The notes below the pieces were generated by a model that was not told the origin of the DNA, did no database searches, and saw only the letters and a program-made list of their open reading frames with translations. A program made the translations under genes and the position numbers. This document shows positions 19,596-27,481 of a DNA stretch of 64,000 bases, piece by piece. Numbering within the stretch: position 1 is the stretch's first letter; every line of letters begins with the position of its first letter. This DNA comes from Vibrio ponticus (GTDB taxonomy: Bacteria; Pseudomonadota; Gammaproteobacteria; Enterobacterales; Vibrionaceae), in contig NZ_AP019658.1 of NCBI RefSeq assembly GCF_009938225.1, positions 1,302,001 through 1,366,000 of the forward strand, given 5' to 3'.

Positions 19596-20243
19596 TTAAT
19601 TATTAGATAAAGCCCATGCGTCACGGTATTGACGGGCATTCTTTATTAGTTGTTCTAAGTCCATTCCCGGTTTGTATAGGCCGGAACCTAAACCAAAGCC
19701 ATTCGCTCCAGCCTGTCTAAAATCTGCCATTTGTTTTGCGTCAGCATTTATCCCACCAACGGGTAAACACGCTACCTGAGTTGGTAGCACGGCACGGAGT
19801 GCTTTCAAGTATCTAGGCTCTACGCTATCTGCTGGAAAAAACTTCAAACCGCTTGCTCCACATTCAAGTGCAGTAAACGCCTCAGTTGCGGTCATAACAC
19901 CTGGTAAAGTGACGCAACCACATTGAGCAGCACGTCGAATGACCTCTGGATTCATATTTGGAGTAACCACTAAACGAGCCCCAGTCGCTAAAACACTTTC
20001 TAGATGAGCAACATTGGTTACGGTTCCTGCCCCTACTATCGCTTGATCACCCAATTCTTTGACTAGATGGGTAATACTGATTAATGCGTTAGGACTATTA
20101 AGAGGCACTTCAATTAACCTATAACCTTCTGCAATCAAAGTTGTGGCAACAGGAATGATCTCTTCAGGTGTGATACCGCGTAAAATCGCTACTAAAGGCA
20201 ACGAAGTAAATGCATCTTCATTGATAAATTGCTCAGGCAACAT
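19596..20243 (-). CDS. dgoA: 2-dehydro-3-deoxy-6-phosphogalactonate aldolase
   Basis: KDPG/KDPGal aldolase family, 215 aa. The Schiff-base lysine is K134 in SGLKFFPAD, with the upstream VAILRG-type substrate loop and GAGTV glycine motif. It cleaves 2-dehydro-3-deoxy-6-phosphogalactonate to pyruvate and glyceraldehyde 3-phosphate. It overlaps dgoK by 11 bp, which separates it from housekeeping Eda. Confidence 0.92.
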   Translation of the reverse strand: MLPEQFINEDAFTSLPLVAILRGITPEEIIPVATTLIAEGYRLIEVPLNSPNALISITHLVKELGDQAIVGAGTVTNVAHLESVLATGARLVVTPNMNPEVIRRAAQCGCVTLPGVMTATEAFTALECGASGLKFFPADSVEPRYLKALRAVLPTQVACLPVGGINADAKQMADFRQAGANGFGLGSGLYKPGMDLEQLIKNARQYRDAWALSNN

Positions 20244-21156
20244 TTCGCATGTCCTTACTTTGTTTATAAATAGTGGTCAAGCCGCTCAAGAAGCACTCAT
20301 CACCTGAAAATATCTCTGTATTTAAACCAATATGTGCAAGAGCTAATTGGTAGAGTTGACAAAGACTATTTTCACCTACTAGGTACACCAGAGCTTGAGT
20401 CTTTATATCAGCCAGTTCAGCACCAATTAGCACACCAGATAAGTAGCTCTCCACATGCGACGAGGAGATATGCTGGAACAGTTTCTGAGTCCGAACAGAA
20501 AAAAGTACTGAACTAAGTGCGCCATTTAAGCCCGCGTCAACACCACTTAAAAAAGCACTTTGGTCAACCTCTTGTTCTGGGAGCTGGCGACCTAAGATCG
20601 AGTATTGCTTCAGTACTGAAAACAACTCGCCAGTCATATAAGTTTGAAAGTGAGTAAGTGACTGATTCTCAATTAAGGCATGTTTACTATGAGTACCGGG
20701 TAAAATAGCAAAGCCTCTATTTGAACCGAGCTTGCTCGCTAAACCCATCAGTTGAATTTCTTCACCACGCATTACGTCAGGTAAATTAAGGCGATTGTTG
20801 CCGGTCGCCCCGGCAACGATCCAGCCTTTGTTGCCCCATGGCAGATCGACATCCATCAAGTGTTCACTCAACTGATGGATAGAGACGGGTAAATTGGCGT
20901 ACGGAACATCCCGCCACCCTTGCTGTGAACCAACCATCCCTCCCATTAAAACAGGTAGCGATTCAACGATTCCTTGCCAAGAGCAAGTCAGCTGACGGAA
21001 CGTTTCAGAAAACTGACCAGATTGGACTGCCAATAAGCCGCATGATGCACTCAACTTATCGATCACTTGCCCCTCTTCAGTCATTAAGAACGCTCTAAAG
21101 TTTGAGGTTCCCCAATCGACTGCAATCCAACTTGGTATAAGATGTAATTTTGTCAT
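20233..21156 (-). CDS. dgoK: 2-dehydro-3-deoxygalactonokinase
   Basis: 307 aa sugar-acid kinase with the DgoK family motifs VDWGTSNFRAFL (N-terminal phosphate loop), VMRGEEIQLMG and LPGTHSKHA. It phosphorylates the product of dgoD at C6 using ATP. AGGAAA lies 8 nt before the ATG. It begins a new transcription unit or a strong internal promoter, since a FadR-type palindrome lies 15-27 bp upstream of its start. Confidence 0.93.
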   Translation of the reverse strand: MTKLHLIPSWIAVDWGTSNFRAFLMTEEGQVIDKLSASCGLLAVQSGQFSETFRQLTCSWQGIVESLPVLMGGMVGSQQGWRDVPYANLPVSIHQLSEHLMDVDLPWGNKGWIVAGATGNNRLNLPDVMRGEEIQLMGLASKLGSNRGFAILPGTHSKHALIENQSLTHFQTYMTGELFSVLKQYSILGRQLPEQEVDQSAFLSGVDAGLNGALSSVLFSVRTQKLFQHISSSHVESYLSGVLIGAELADIKTQALVYLVGENSLCQLYQLALAHIGLNTEIFSGDECFLSGLTTIYKQSKDMRNVA

Positions 21157-21170
21157 ACATAATTTCCTAT

Positions 21171-21183
21171 CTTGTATGACAAG
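21171..21183. promoter_or_regulatory. Probable DgoR operator in front of dgoK
   Basis: Perfect palindrome CTTGT-ATG-ACAAG, matching the FadR-subfamily consensus TNGTNNNACNA. It lies in the 77-bp gap between dgoR and dgoK. It is also close to the two repeats in front of dgoR, so the same protein could bind all three. Confidence 0.6.
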
Positions 21184-21233
21184 TATAATAGGTGCTTTTT
21201 TATCCTAGGTATGTGATCAAATCCAAATATCTT

Positions 21234-21956
21234 TTAACGAATCAAAGAAACAAAATCTGGGTCTTCTGGCAGTACTTTTCGCATAGAAGCTAGTACCATT
21301 TCTCGCATCCGTGCACGTGCACCTTCGGCATCACGCATTCGAATCGCTTCCAAGACATCCCAATGCTCTTGTAAAGCCGGTCCACTTAAGCTGACATCTT
21401 CTTCCAGGGTATTGGAAAACGACAGTTCCATGGTCGCTGCAAGCATATCGCCCAATGCCAACAAAAATGGGTTATGAGACGCATGAATAATGGCATGATG
21501 GAACTGAATATCGCCCTGATTGAACTTATCTCGATTCATTTCTTCTCTCGCATCACGCATGATTTCAAAACCCGCTTCAATGTCAGCGAGATCCTTTCCC
21601 GTTGCGTTTAATGCTGCCAAAGCCGCAATGTTGGGCTCAAAAATCAAACGTGTCGCAATTAAGTGACGTAGAACTTTATCGCTGCTTTTTACCTGAGAAG
21701 TCCAACGTAACACATCACTGTCCAACCAATTCCAATGATCAATTGGTGCAACAGTTGAACGCTTTTTGGGCTGAATAACGATCATTCCCTTTGAGGCAAG
21801 ACTTTGTAGTGCCGATCTCACTGAAGTTCGAGATTTATCAAATTGGCGGGCGATTTCATTTTCACCAGGCAGTTGCTCTTCTGAACCATAGTGACCAGAT
21901 ACAATGAGGTTAGCGATGTCCTCAGCTAGGGTTTTCGATACAGGTGTTGTCTTCAT
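21234..21956 (-). CDS. dgoR: GntR/FadR-family regulator of galactonate genes
   Basis: 240 aa. The N-terminal GntR winged helix (residues 5-70, GENEIARQFDKSRTSVRSALQSL) and the C-terminal FCD ligand domain (about 90-220, with FHHAIIHASHNPFL supplying likely metal-binding histidines) are both clear. It is the first gene of the dgo operon, as in E. coli where DgoR is a galactonate-responsive repressor. The name rests on family and context together. Confidence 0.88.
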   Translation of the reverse strand: MKTTPVSKTLAEDIANLIVSGHYGSEEQLPGENEIARQFDKSRTSVRSALQSLASKGMIVIQPKKRSTVAPIDHWNWLDSDVLRWTSQVKSSDKVLRHLIATRLIFEPNIAALAALNATGKDLADIEAGFEIMRDAREEMNRDKFNQGDIQFHHAIIHASHNPFLLALGDMLAATMELSFSNTLEEDVSLSGPALQEHWDVLEAIRMRDAEGARARMREMVLASMRKVLPEDPDFVSLIR

Positions 21957-21963
21957 ATATGCA

Positions 21964-22033
21964 CATCATGTAATACAAGTTTTAAAGCAAGAATACAGTA
22001 TTTCTTCTATTACTCAACATCATGTAAGGCAAA
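21964..22033. promoter_or_regulatory. Two direct repeats upstream of dgoR
   Basis: CATCATGTAATACAAG at 21964-21979 and CATCATGTAAGGCAAA at 22018-22033 agree at 12 of 16 positions and are 54 bp apart. Read on the minus strand they give TTGTATTACATG and a variant, close to the dgoK operator. They are therefore candidate autoregulatory DgoR sites. Confidence 0.5.
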
Positions 22034-22133
22034 TCATATTAAATTGTATCGATTGTCCCATTTGCTACGTTGAACCATTAATTTGTTTCCCTCAAATAAT
22101 AATATCCGAATACCGCTACCCACATAAACTTAG

Positions 22134-22496
22134 CTAGCTATACTTTTCACCAGCAGCAGCAACAAACGACATCTCTACCAGTAAACTAGGGTTTGCCAAC
22201 TCGACTTTGATACATGCACGACTTGGAGCACACCCCTCAGGAAACCAGTTATCCCAGATAGCATTGAGCTGTTCAAAATGCGCAAAGCTTGTTACATAAA
22301 TTGTCACTGCTAGTATTCGCGTCCTATCACTTTCGATTGCAAATAGCCTCGCTTCAGCTTGTTCCAATATTTGTTCTACCTGCCCTTTTATATCTGCTGA
22401 TAGGTCAGACTCAGCAACTTCCACAAAGTGAGCGATACCATTATAAATGGTAATATCAGACCAGCGCTTAGATGGGTTGATTCGATAAATTGTCAT
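22134..22496 (-). CDS. RidA/YjgF/YER057c-family protein (first copy)
   Basis: 120 aa from the chosen start. A RidA fold is indicated by AHFVEVAESD near the N-terminus, the long helix DIKGQVEQILEQAEARL and the C-terminal VKVELANPSLLVEMSFVAAA-type strand with a conserved glutamate. The usual catalytic arginine region is present as APSRACIKVE. RidA members hydrolyse reactive enamines/imines to keto acids plus ammonia. The ATG at 22496 has GAGGAG 6 nt upstream. It follows the sodium-solute symporter on the same strand. Confidence 0.85.
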   Translation of the reverse strand: MTIYRINPSKRWSDITIYNGIAHFVEVAESDLSADIKGQVEQILEQAEARLFAIESDRTRILAVTIYVTSFAHFEQLNAIWDNWFPEGCAPSRACIKVELANPSLLVEMSFVAAAGEKYS

Positions 22497-22595
22497 AGCT
22501 ACTCCTCTATATTGGTATATTTCGACACTTACTTTAGACAACACAGAACGTTGCAACTGAATAGCTGCAACGGTTCTAGTTATTACTTAAAATAT

Positions 22596-24071
22596 TTATT
22601 GAGCAACTTGAGGTGTGCGTGTTGACTCACCGCGCTGCGACTTGATTAATTCTAAAGCTTGAGCCTCAGACAATGATTTTTTAGGAGTCATCAAACTAAC
22701 AACAATACCAGCTGCTGTTGCAAACAACATTGATGGAAATACTGCATAACCAAACATCTCGTTCATCACTGAAATGTATTGGAAGCATAGTGAACCAACT
22801 ACACCGCCAACAATAGCTGCAATGGCACCTTGCCAAGTCGCTCGTGGCCATAGTCGTCCCATGACACCTGCTACTGCTTGACCTGTGATTAATAATCCAA
22901 CCATACTAGTGATATAGCTAATAATGTCTTCTGCAGTCAGTGTTCCAACCAGTGCAGCGAGAATTGAGATAGACACTGCCATCTTTGACAACATAACCAC
23001 TTTTTCCTCTTGTGGTGCATGACCAAAGACTAGTTTGTATACATCGTTGACCATGATATTCATCGCCGCACTTGCATCACCAGCAGCCGACGACATGGTG
23101 GCACTCAAACCAGAAATCAGTGCTACGGCACCTAACCACAGCGGTAAAACAGTCATCGCTAAATATGGGAACGCGTAGTTAACTTGATCTAAATTAGGAT
23201 TATGGGCATAAGCTGTCATACCCAATATCGGTGGAATAAAGCAAAATGAAAGACTGATCAGACCTGTAATATAGAAACCAGTTTTTAGGCTTTTTTCATC
23301 GGAAGCCGAGTAGATACGTTGTCTAAATGATGGCACCGCTAGGATAGCCATAATTTCAGCACAAACTATAGAAATTGCATGAATAGGATTAAGTTTATCT
23401 AAACCTAGGAAAGAATATGCTCCCTCAGGTGCTGCTGCTTTTAATCCTTCAAAACCACCAACAGTGTTAAAGGAAGCGATTGCTAGAATAATAAATCCAA
23501 CGAAAAGAATAACAGCTTGTGCAGATGCAATCCACGTTACACCACCATAGCCATCTTTCAGTACAAAAAGCGCAACAATGACACCAATGATCAGCCTTGC
23601 ACTAGTCACATCAATATCTGTTAGCCAAGCTAAGTACATACCGCCACCAACAATATGTGCACCCAGCCAACCAACAGACGCGAGATACATACCAATAGTA
23701 ACAAGATTCATCACCCATTTATTACCTTCGTAGTAAACACCAATCTCTTCCGACATAGTGTTTACTTCCCAAGTACGCGTATGGGCGAAGAGTTTACCGC
23801 AAATTGAAATACCAATTGCCATGCCAAGACCGTATAGAACAGCAGCCCAGCCATTAGTATAGGCAAAGCCAGTCGCCCCCATACTTGAGCCAGTGCCTAC
23901 CTGAGTAGCCACCGCCGAACCAATAATTAACATTAGAGGAACGCTTCGACCTGCCAAATTAAAGTCTTCACCAGTTTTATTTTTGTTTTTACCTGCCGTT
24001 AGATGACTTATCACAAACATAAGTACGATATATGCGGCAAAACAAAACAAGAGTAGGGTTTTGTTATCCAT
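22596..24071 (-). CDS. Sodium:solute symporter (SSS family)
   Basis: 491 aa membrane protein with about 13 helices. SSS signatures include GRSVPLMLIIGSAVATQVGTG near the first helices and the family motif GLSATMSSAAGDASAAMNIM. It would import a small organic solute with sodium. The ATG at 24071 has GGAG 6 nt upstream, while the longer frame uses a GTG with no ribosome site. It heads a two-gene unit with the RidA gene and faces the IclR/SelA-like cluster; substrate unknown. Confidence 0.93.
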   Translation of the reverse strand: MDNKTLLLFCFAAYIVLMFVISHLTAGKNKNKTGEDFNLAGRSVPLMLIIGSAVATQVGTGSSMGATGFAYTNGWAAVLYGLGMAIGISICGKLFAHTRTWEVNTMSEEIGVYYEGNKWVMNLVTIGMYLASVGWLGAHIVGGGMYLAWLTDIDVTSARLIIGVIVALFVLKDGYGGVTWIASAQAVILFVGFIILAIASFNTVGGFEGLKAAAPEGAYSFLGLDKLNPIHAISIVCAEIMAILAVPSFRQRIYSASDEKSLKTGFYITGLISLSFCFIPPILGMTAYAHNPNLDQVNYAFPYLAMTVLPLWLGAVALISGLSATMSSAAGDASAAMNIMVNDVYKLVFGHAPQEEKVVMLSKMAVSISILAALVGTLTAEDIISYITSMVGLLITGQAVAGVMGRLWPRATWQGAIAAIVGGVVGSLCFQYISVMNEMFGYAVFPSMLFATAAGIVVSLMTPKKSLSEAQALELIKSQRGESTRTPQVAQ

Positions 24072-24095
24072 AAGATGCTCCACTTAGAGTATAGT

Positions 24096-24128
24096 TTTCA
24101 TTTGTGAATGCATTTTTCACATATGAAA
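24096..24128. promoter_or_regulatory. Paired operator-like palindromes upstream of the symporter
   Basis: Two copies of TTTCA-N4-TGAA(A/T) lie at 24096-24109 and 24115-24128. Together they form a near-perfect larger inverted repeat (12 of 13 positions). They begin 25 bp upstream of the symporter start. The same motif recurs at the SelA-like gene promoter, so the IclR regulator encoded between them is the natural candidate to bind it. Confidence 0.6.
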
Positions 24129-24225
24129 TATTTTTTCACAAGCAAAAATAGGCTAGATTTTGATCTATTTCTCAGTGAGGTAGTGGAATGTGAGTTCAGG
24201 CATACTTTTGTATGCCTGGAAAAGA

Positions 24226-24981
24226 TTAGAGTTTTAAGCGAGAGGAAATATTAGCTGCGGTGGTTTTTAGATCAGATTTGATCTCTTCTAAACTGATGTT
24301 GGAGTGTTGCCAAGAAGACTTATATAGCTCTAGATAAGGGCTAGTGATAATGCCGGCGATCTCACCTTTATCATCATAAATTGGGCATGATAAGTTGGTT
24401 ACTGCGACTATATCCTTACTGGGTTCCGCGACTATTCCGCTAGATTGTGAACGTTGAATAGCGTTTGCGTTTTCAGCAAAAAACTCATCCTTCAATCCAA
24501 CATCACGAGTGATATTTTGTTGACTTTCTTCTTTAGAAAATGCCATCAAACACAAGCCGGATCCTGATGTGGGGATATCAACAATCGCCCCTATTCGGAT
24601 ATTCACTCCAATCAGAGTTGGTGGGTCTATCTGATGCACAACAACCAAAGCACCGTTATTGTATACAGATAGATGGCAAGGCTGTTGTGTCTTACTAGAA
24701 TAGCTCGCCATCTCAGTTCGCGCAGATTCCACCAGCCTTGTGATGGCTGACTCGCTGACAATCAATTGATTGAGTTTGTGTGTCAGGTAATACAGTCCGT
24801 TAACGGAGCATATGTACTGACGTTTCTCTAAAACAGAAATGGTACGAAATACTTGAGACGTTGTTTTACCAAGCATCGCAGCAATTTCAGACTTACTCAA
24901 ACCTGTACGTAATCTAGCTAAAAGTTCGATGATATCTAAACCTTTCTCTAACGCCTCAGATTTATAGACTTTTTCGTTCAT
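24226..24981 (-). CDS. IclR-family transcriptional regulator
   Basis: 251 aa from the chosen start. N-terminal winged helix (ALEKGLDIIELLARL, GLSKSEIAAMLGKTTSQVFRTISVLE) and C-terminal IclR effector domain with IPTSGSGLCLMAF and IVAVTNLSCPIYDDKGE. The ATG at 24981 has GGAAG just upstream and fits the family N-terminus; the frame extends 32 residues further without support. It is transcribed divergently from the SelA-like gene and toward the symporter, so it probably controls both arms. Confidence 0.9.
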   Translation of the reverse strand: MNEKVYKSEALEKGLDIIELLARLRTGLSKSEIAAMLGKTTSQVFRTISVLEKRQYICSVNGLYYLTHKLNQLIVSESAITRLVESARTEMASYSSKTQQPCHLSVYNNGALVVVHQIDPPTLIGVNIRIGAIVDIPTSGSGLCLMAFSKEESQQNITRDVGLKDEFFAENANAIQRSQSSGIVAEPSKDIVAVTNLSCPIYDDKGEIAGIITSPYLELYKSSWQHSNISLEEIKSDLKTTAANISSRLKL

Positions 24982-25051
24982 AAAACTTCCCGTGATATTG
25001 ATCATAAATAGCTTACAAGCTACTTGCCATCCGTGTCGAATAAAATAGTAT

Positions 25052-25065
25052 TTTTCATATATAAA
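25052..25065. promoter_or_regulatory. Operator-like motif in the IclR / SelA-like divergent promoter
   Basis: TTTCATATATAAAA fits the TTTCA-N4-T(G/A)AAA motif seen twice in front of the symporter, and sits inside a longer GTATTTTT / AAAAATAC inverted repeat at 25047-25070. It lies about 25 bp before the SelA-like start codon. Confidence 0.5.
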
Positions 25066-25091
25066 AAATACATTCAAATAGGAAAATACAG

Positions 25092-26231
25092 ATGTTGAAT
25101 ATATACGAACATTTAGGCATTAGCCCCATAATAAATGCTGCTGGCACGTATACTGTTATAGGTGGATCTCGAATGAGTCCAACTACGCTGCAAAAAATGA
25201 CCGAAGCCGCGAACGAACATGTAGAAATAAGAGAATTACAAAAAGTCGTCCATGCAAAAGTCGCCGAAATGACTCGCAACGAGGCTGCGTTCATATCTAA
25301 TGGTGCGGCGTGTGGTTTGTACTTGTGCACAGGTGCCGCTATTGCTAAGAAACTGAACAAGCCCGCATATTACCTGGATAAACAAGAAATCGTTGATAGT
25401 GAAATCATCGTTTTTGCAGCACATAAGAATCCTTATGGCCAAGCTATCTCACAATATGGTGCGACCGTTAAAGAAATAGGGTACCCAAATATCATATTGC
25501 CGCTAACCGAGCGCGACTTGGAAATGGCAATCAATGAAAAAACCGCCGCAATTTTCTTCTTTGCTGGAGACAATGGAGGTTGGGTCGCAAAAGGAGGCTT
25601 ATCCTTTGAGGCGACAGCAAAAGTTGCCAACGCACATGGCATCCCTCTTGTTGTCGACTGTGCCGCGCAAATTCCTCCGATCGATACACTTTGGAAATAC
25701 ACACAAAACGGAGCTGATGCCATCGTTGTTTCCGGCGGCAAAGATCTAAAAGGTCCACAAGCCAGTGGATTGATTCTAGGTAAAGAGCACCTACTTAAGC
25801 ACGTTCAAGAAACAGGATTCCCAAATTATGGCTATGGTCGAATGCTCAAAACTGGACGAGAAGAAATCATTGGTTTGTATTGGGCATTAAAAGAAGCACT
25901 TGAAACCGACCATCAAGCTCGAGATGAATGGGCTGAGCAGCAAATACAAATATTATCTGCTGAGCTAGAAGAGACTTCTATTTTCAAGGTTGTTAGAACC
26001 TACCCTAACGAAGCTGGCCAACCTATGGCCAGAGCATCGGTTCAATTTCCTATTGATGTGTCATCTGAAACTGTTCTTAAGTTATTAATGGAAGGTCAGC
26101 CTAAGGTGATGTGCAACTCCGAGCATCCAAACCAAGTTTTTGTAAACCCAATGACTCTGCGTGATGAAGAGATTTATCTCGTAGCTAATAAATTCAAACA
26201 AATCGAACAACAAATTAAACGAGGTCTGTAA
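25092..26231 (+). CDS. SelA-like PLP-dependent lyase/aminotransferase-fold enzyme
   Basis: 379 aa, fold type I PLP enzyme of the SelA-like group that includes D-glucosaminate-6-phosphate ammonia-lyase (DgaE). The N-terminus has the group motif IINAAGTYTVIGGSRMS; a glycine loop ISNGAACGLYL binds phosphate; VVDCAAQIPP holds the cofactor aspartate; the Schiff-base lysine is in VSGGKDLKGPQASG. Expected chemistry is elimination of water or ammonia from an amino acid or amino-sugar acid, giving an enamine. It is the first gene of a three-gene operon with RidA and RraA-like genes. Substrate unknown. Confidence 0.85.
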   Translation: MLNIYEHLGISPIINAAGTYTVIGGSRMSPTTLQKMTEAANEHVEIRELQKVVHAKVAEMTRNEAAFISNGAACGLYLCTGAAIAKKLNKPAYYLDKQEIVDSEIIVFAAHKNPYGQAISQYGATVKEIGYPNIILPLTERDLEMAINEKTAAIFFFAGDNGGWVAKGGLSFEATAKVANAHGIPLVVDCAAQIPPIDTLWKYTQNGADAIVVSGGKDLKGPQASGLILGKEHLLKHVQETGFPNYGYGRMLKTGREEIIGLYWALKEALETDHQARDEWAEQQIQILSAELEETSIFKVVRTYPNEAGQPMARASVQFPIDVSSETVLKLLMEGQPKVMCNSEHPNQVFVNPMTLRDEEIYLVANKFKQIEQQIKRGL

Positions 26232-26620
26232 TGGTGCGATTAATGCCGGAAAATGCGACTCAACACAAAACCGCTGGTCCTTACAGCCCGGTGTTGGAAG
26301 TGAAAGGAACAAACCTAGTCTTTCTCTCAGGACAAGCGTCGCTTGATGTGGAAGGCAATACGATCGGCGACACAATTGAAGAACAAACACACGTTACCAT
26401 CGAGCATTGTATCAAACAGCTTAAAGAAGCTAACTGCACGCTAGATAACGTAGTAGAAGTAACCGTTTACTTGGCAGACCTATCTGAGTGGGATCGTTTT
26501 AACGCTGTATATCGAGATTACTTCAAAGCCCCTTACCCTGCTCGTACCGCCGTCGGTGTACAGCTACTAAATAACTTTAAAGTCGAAATCACTATGAGAG
26601 CAGTAAAACATCATGAATGA
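26231..26620 (+). CDS. RidA-family enamine/imine deaminase (second copy)
   Basis: 129 aa with the full RidA signature: GPYSPVLEVKGTNLVFLSGQ near the N-terminus, KQLKEANCTLDNVVEVTVYL and the C-terminal PARTAVGVQLLNNFKVEI with the catalytic arginine. It deaminates 2-aminoacrylate-type enamines. Its start overlaps the SelA-like stop by one base (TAATG), so the two are translationally coupled. This supports a lyase that releases an enamine. Confidence 0.93.
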   Translation: MVRLMPENATQHKTAGPYSPVLEVKGTNLVFLSGQASLDVEGNTIGDTIEEQTHVTIEHCIKQLKEANCTLDNVVEVTVYLADLSEWDRFNAVYRDYFKAPYPARTAVGVQLLNNFKVEITMRAVKHHE

Positions 26621-27305
26621 GATCAGTTGGCAAAATGATAAAGAGTTATTTGCATTAGCAAAAGAAAAGCTATTTGTTGCACTCGTTGGCGACATTCTTG
26701 ACTCACTTGGGTACACACATCAGTTCTTGTCGCCTCAACTAAAGCCAATCCGTACAGATATGGTTATCTTGGGTCGAGCCATGCCAGTACTAGAAGCCGA
26801 TTTCTTTGGTGATCATCAAGGTCACGCGAGCATTAGTAGTAAACCATTTGGATTAATGTTTGAAGCCTTAGATGACCTCAAAGAGGACGAAGTCTACATT
26901 TGTGCGGGTAGTTCGCATCGTTATGCTCTTTGGGGTGGTTTAATGTCAACTCGCGCAATTCAATGTGGTGCAGCAGGCGCTGTCGTACATGGATTCCATC
27001 GTGATACCAATGAAATTGAAAACCTCAATTTCCCTCTAGCCTCTTTTGGTAGCTACGCTCAAGATCAAGGAGTAAGAGGAAAAGTAATCGACTGGCGTGT
27101 GCCAATTGAAGTCGATGGCGTATTAGTACGTGACGGCGACATAATTTTTGGTGACCGAGACGGTATTGTTGTCGTACCGAAAGAGCTTGAGGAGGCTGTA
27201 TTTAAAGGCGCTTTTGAAAAAGCACTAGGTGAAAACCAAGTATTGCTAGCTCTACAAAATGGGATGACAACAGTAGAAGCCTACGAAAAATTTGGCATTA
27301 TGTAA
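26613..27305 (+). CDS. RraA / HMG-CHA aldolase-like protein
   Basis: 230 aa with the RraA-fold core: VGDILDSLGY near the N-terminus, a substrate loop at GGLMSTRAIQCGAAGAVVHG, and the metal-binding DGDIIFGDRDGIVVVP. It is larger than E. coli RraA (161 aa) and closer to the metal-dependent HMG aldolase / oxaloacetate decarboxylase branch. It overlaps the RidA gene by 8 bp. A cleavage or decarboxylation step on the keto acid produced upstream is a reasonable inference. Confidence 0.85.
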   Translation: MNEISWQNDKELFALAKEKLFVALVGDILDSLGYTHQFLSPQLKPIRTDMVILGRAMPVLEADFFGDHQGHASISSKPFGLMFEALDDLKEDEVYICAGSSHRYALWGGLMSTRAIQCGAAGAVVHGFHRDTNEIENLNFPLASFGSYAQDQGVRGKVIDWRVPIEVDGVLVRDGDIIFGDRDGIVVVPKELEEAVFKGAFEKALGENQVLLALQNGMTTVEAYEKFGIM

Positions 27306-27371
27306 GATCCAATTGATTCTCTATGCGGCGCGAAGCTAAGTCCGTGCCGCAACCTAATTATCAAAAACTAA

Positions 27372-27394
27372 AAGTCGCAGATGCGGCTTTTTTT
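27372..27394 (+). terminator. Terminator of the SelA-like operon
   Basis: AAGTCGC / GCGGCTT stem with one G-U pair and a 4-nt loop, followed by seven Ts. It lies 67 bp after the RraA-like stop codon. Its position inside the long upstream frame of the next gene argues for that gene's later start. Confidence 0.8.
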
Positions 27395-27481
27395 GTTGCC
27401 TATTTCTTTCTAAATCGCCAAAGTAGCGGCAGATCTCTCAATGATGCATTTTCAATCATGTTTAATAAATATAACCATCTG

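Noticed and set aside
24103..24121. CRP site (TGTGA...TCACA) before the symporter
   Set aside because: The spacing between half-sites is 9 nt, not 6; the TTTCA-N4-TGAAA motif explains the sequence better.
27323..27481. Longer start for the RarD-like permease
   Set aside because: The extension contains the preceding operon's terminator and no membrane-protein sequence.
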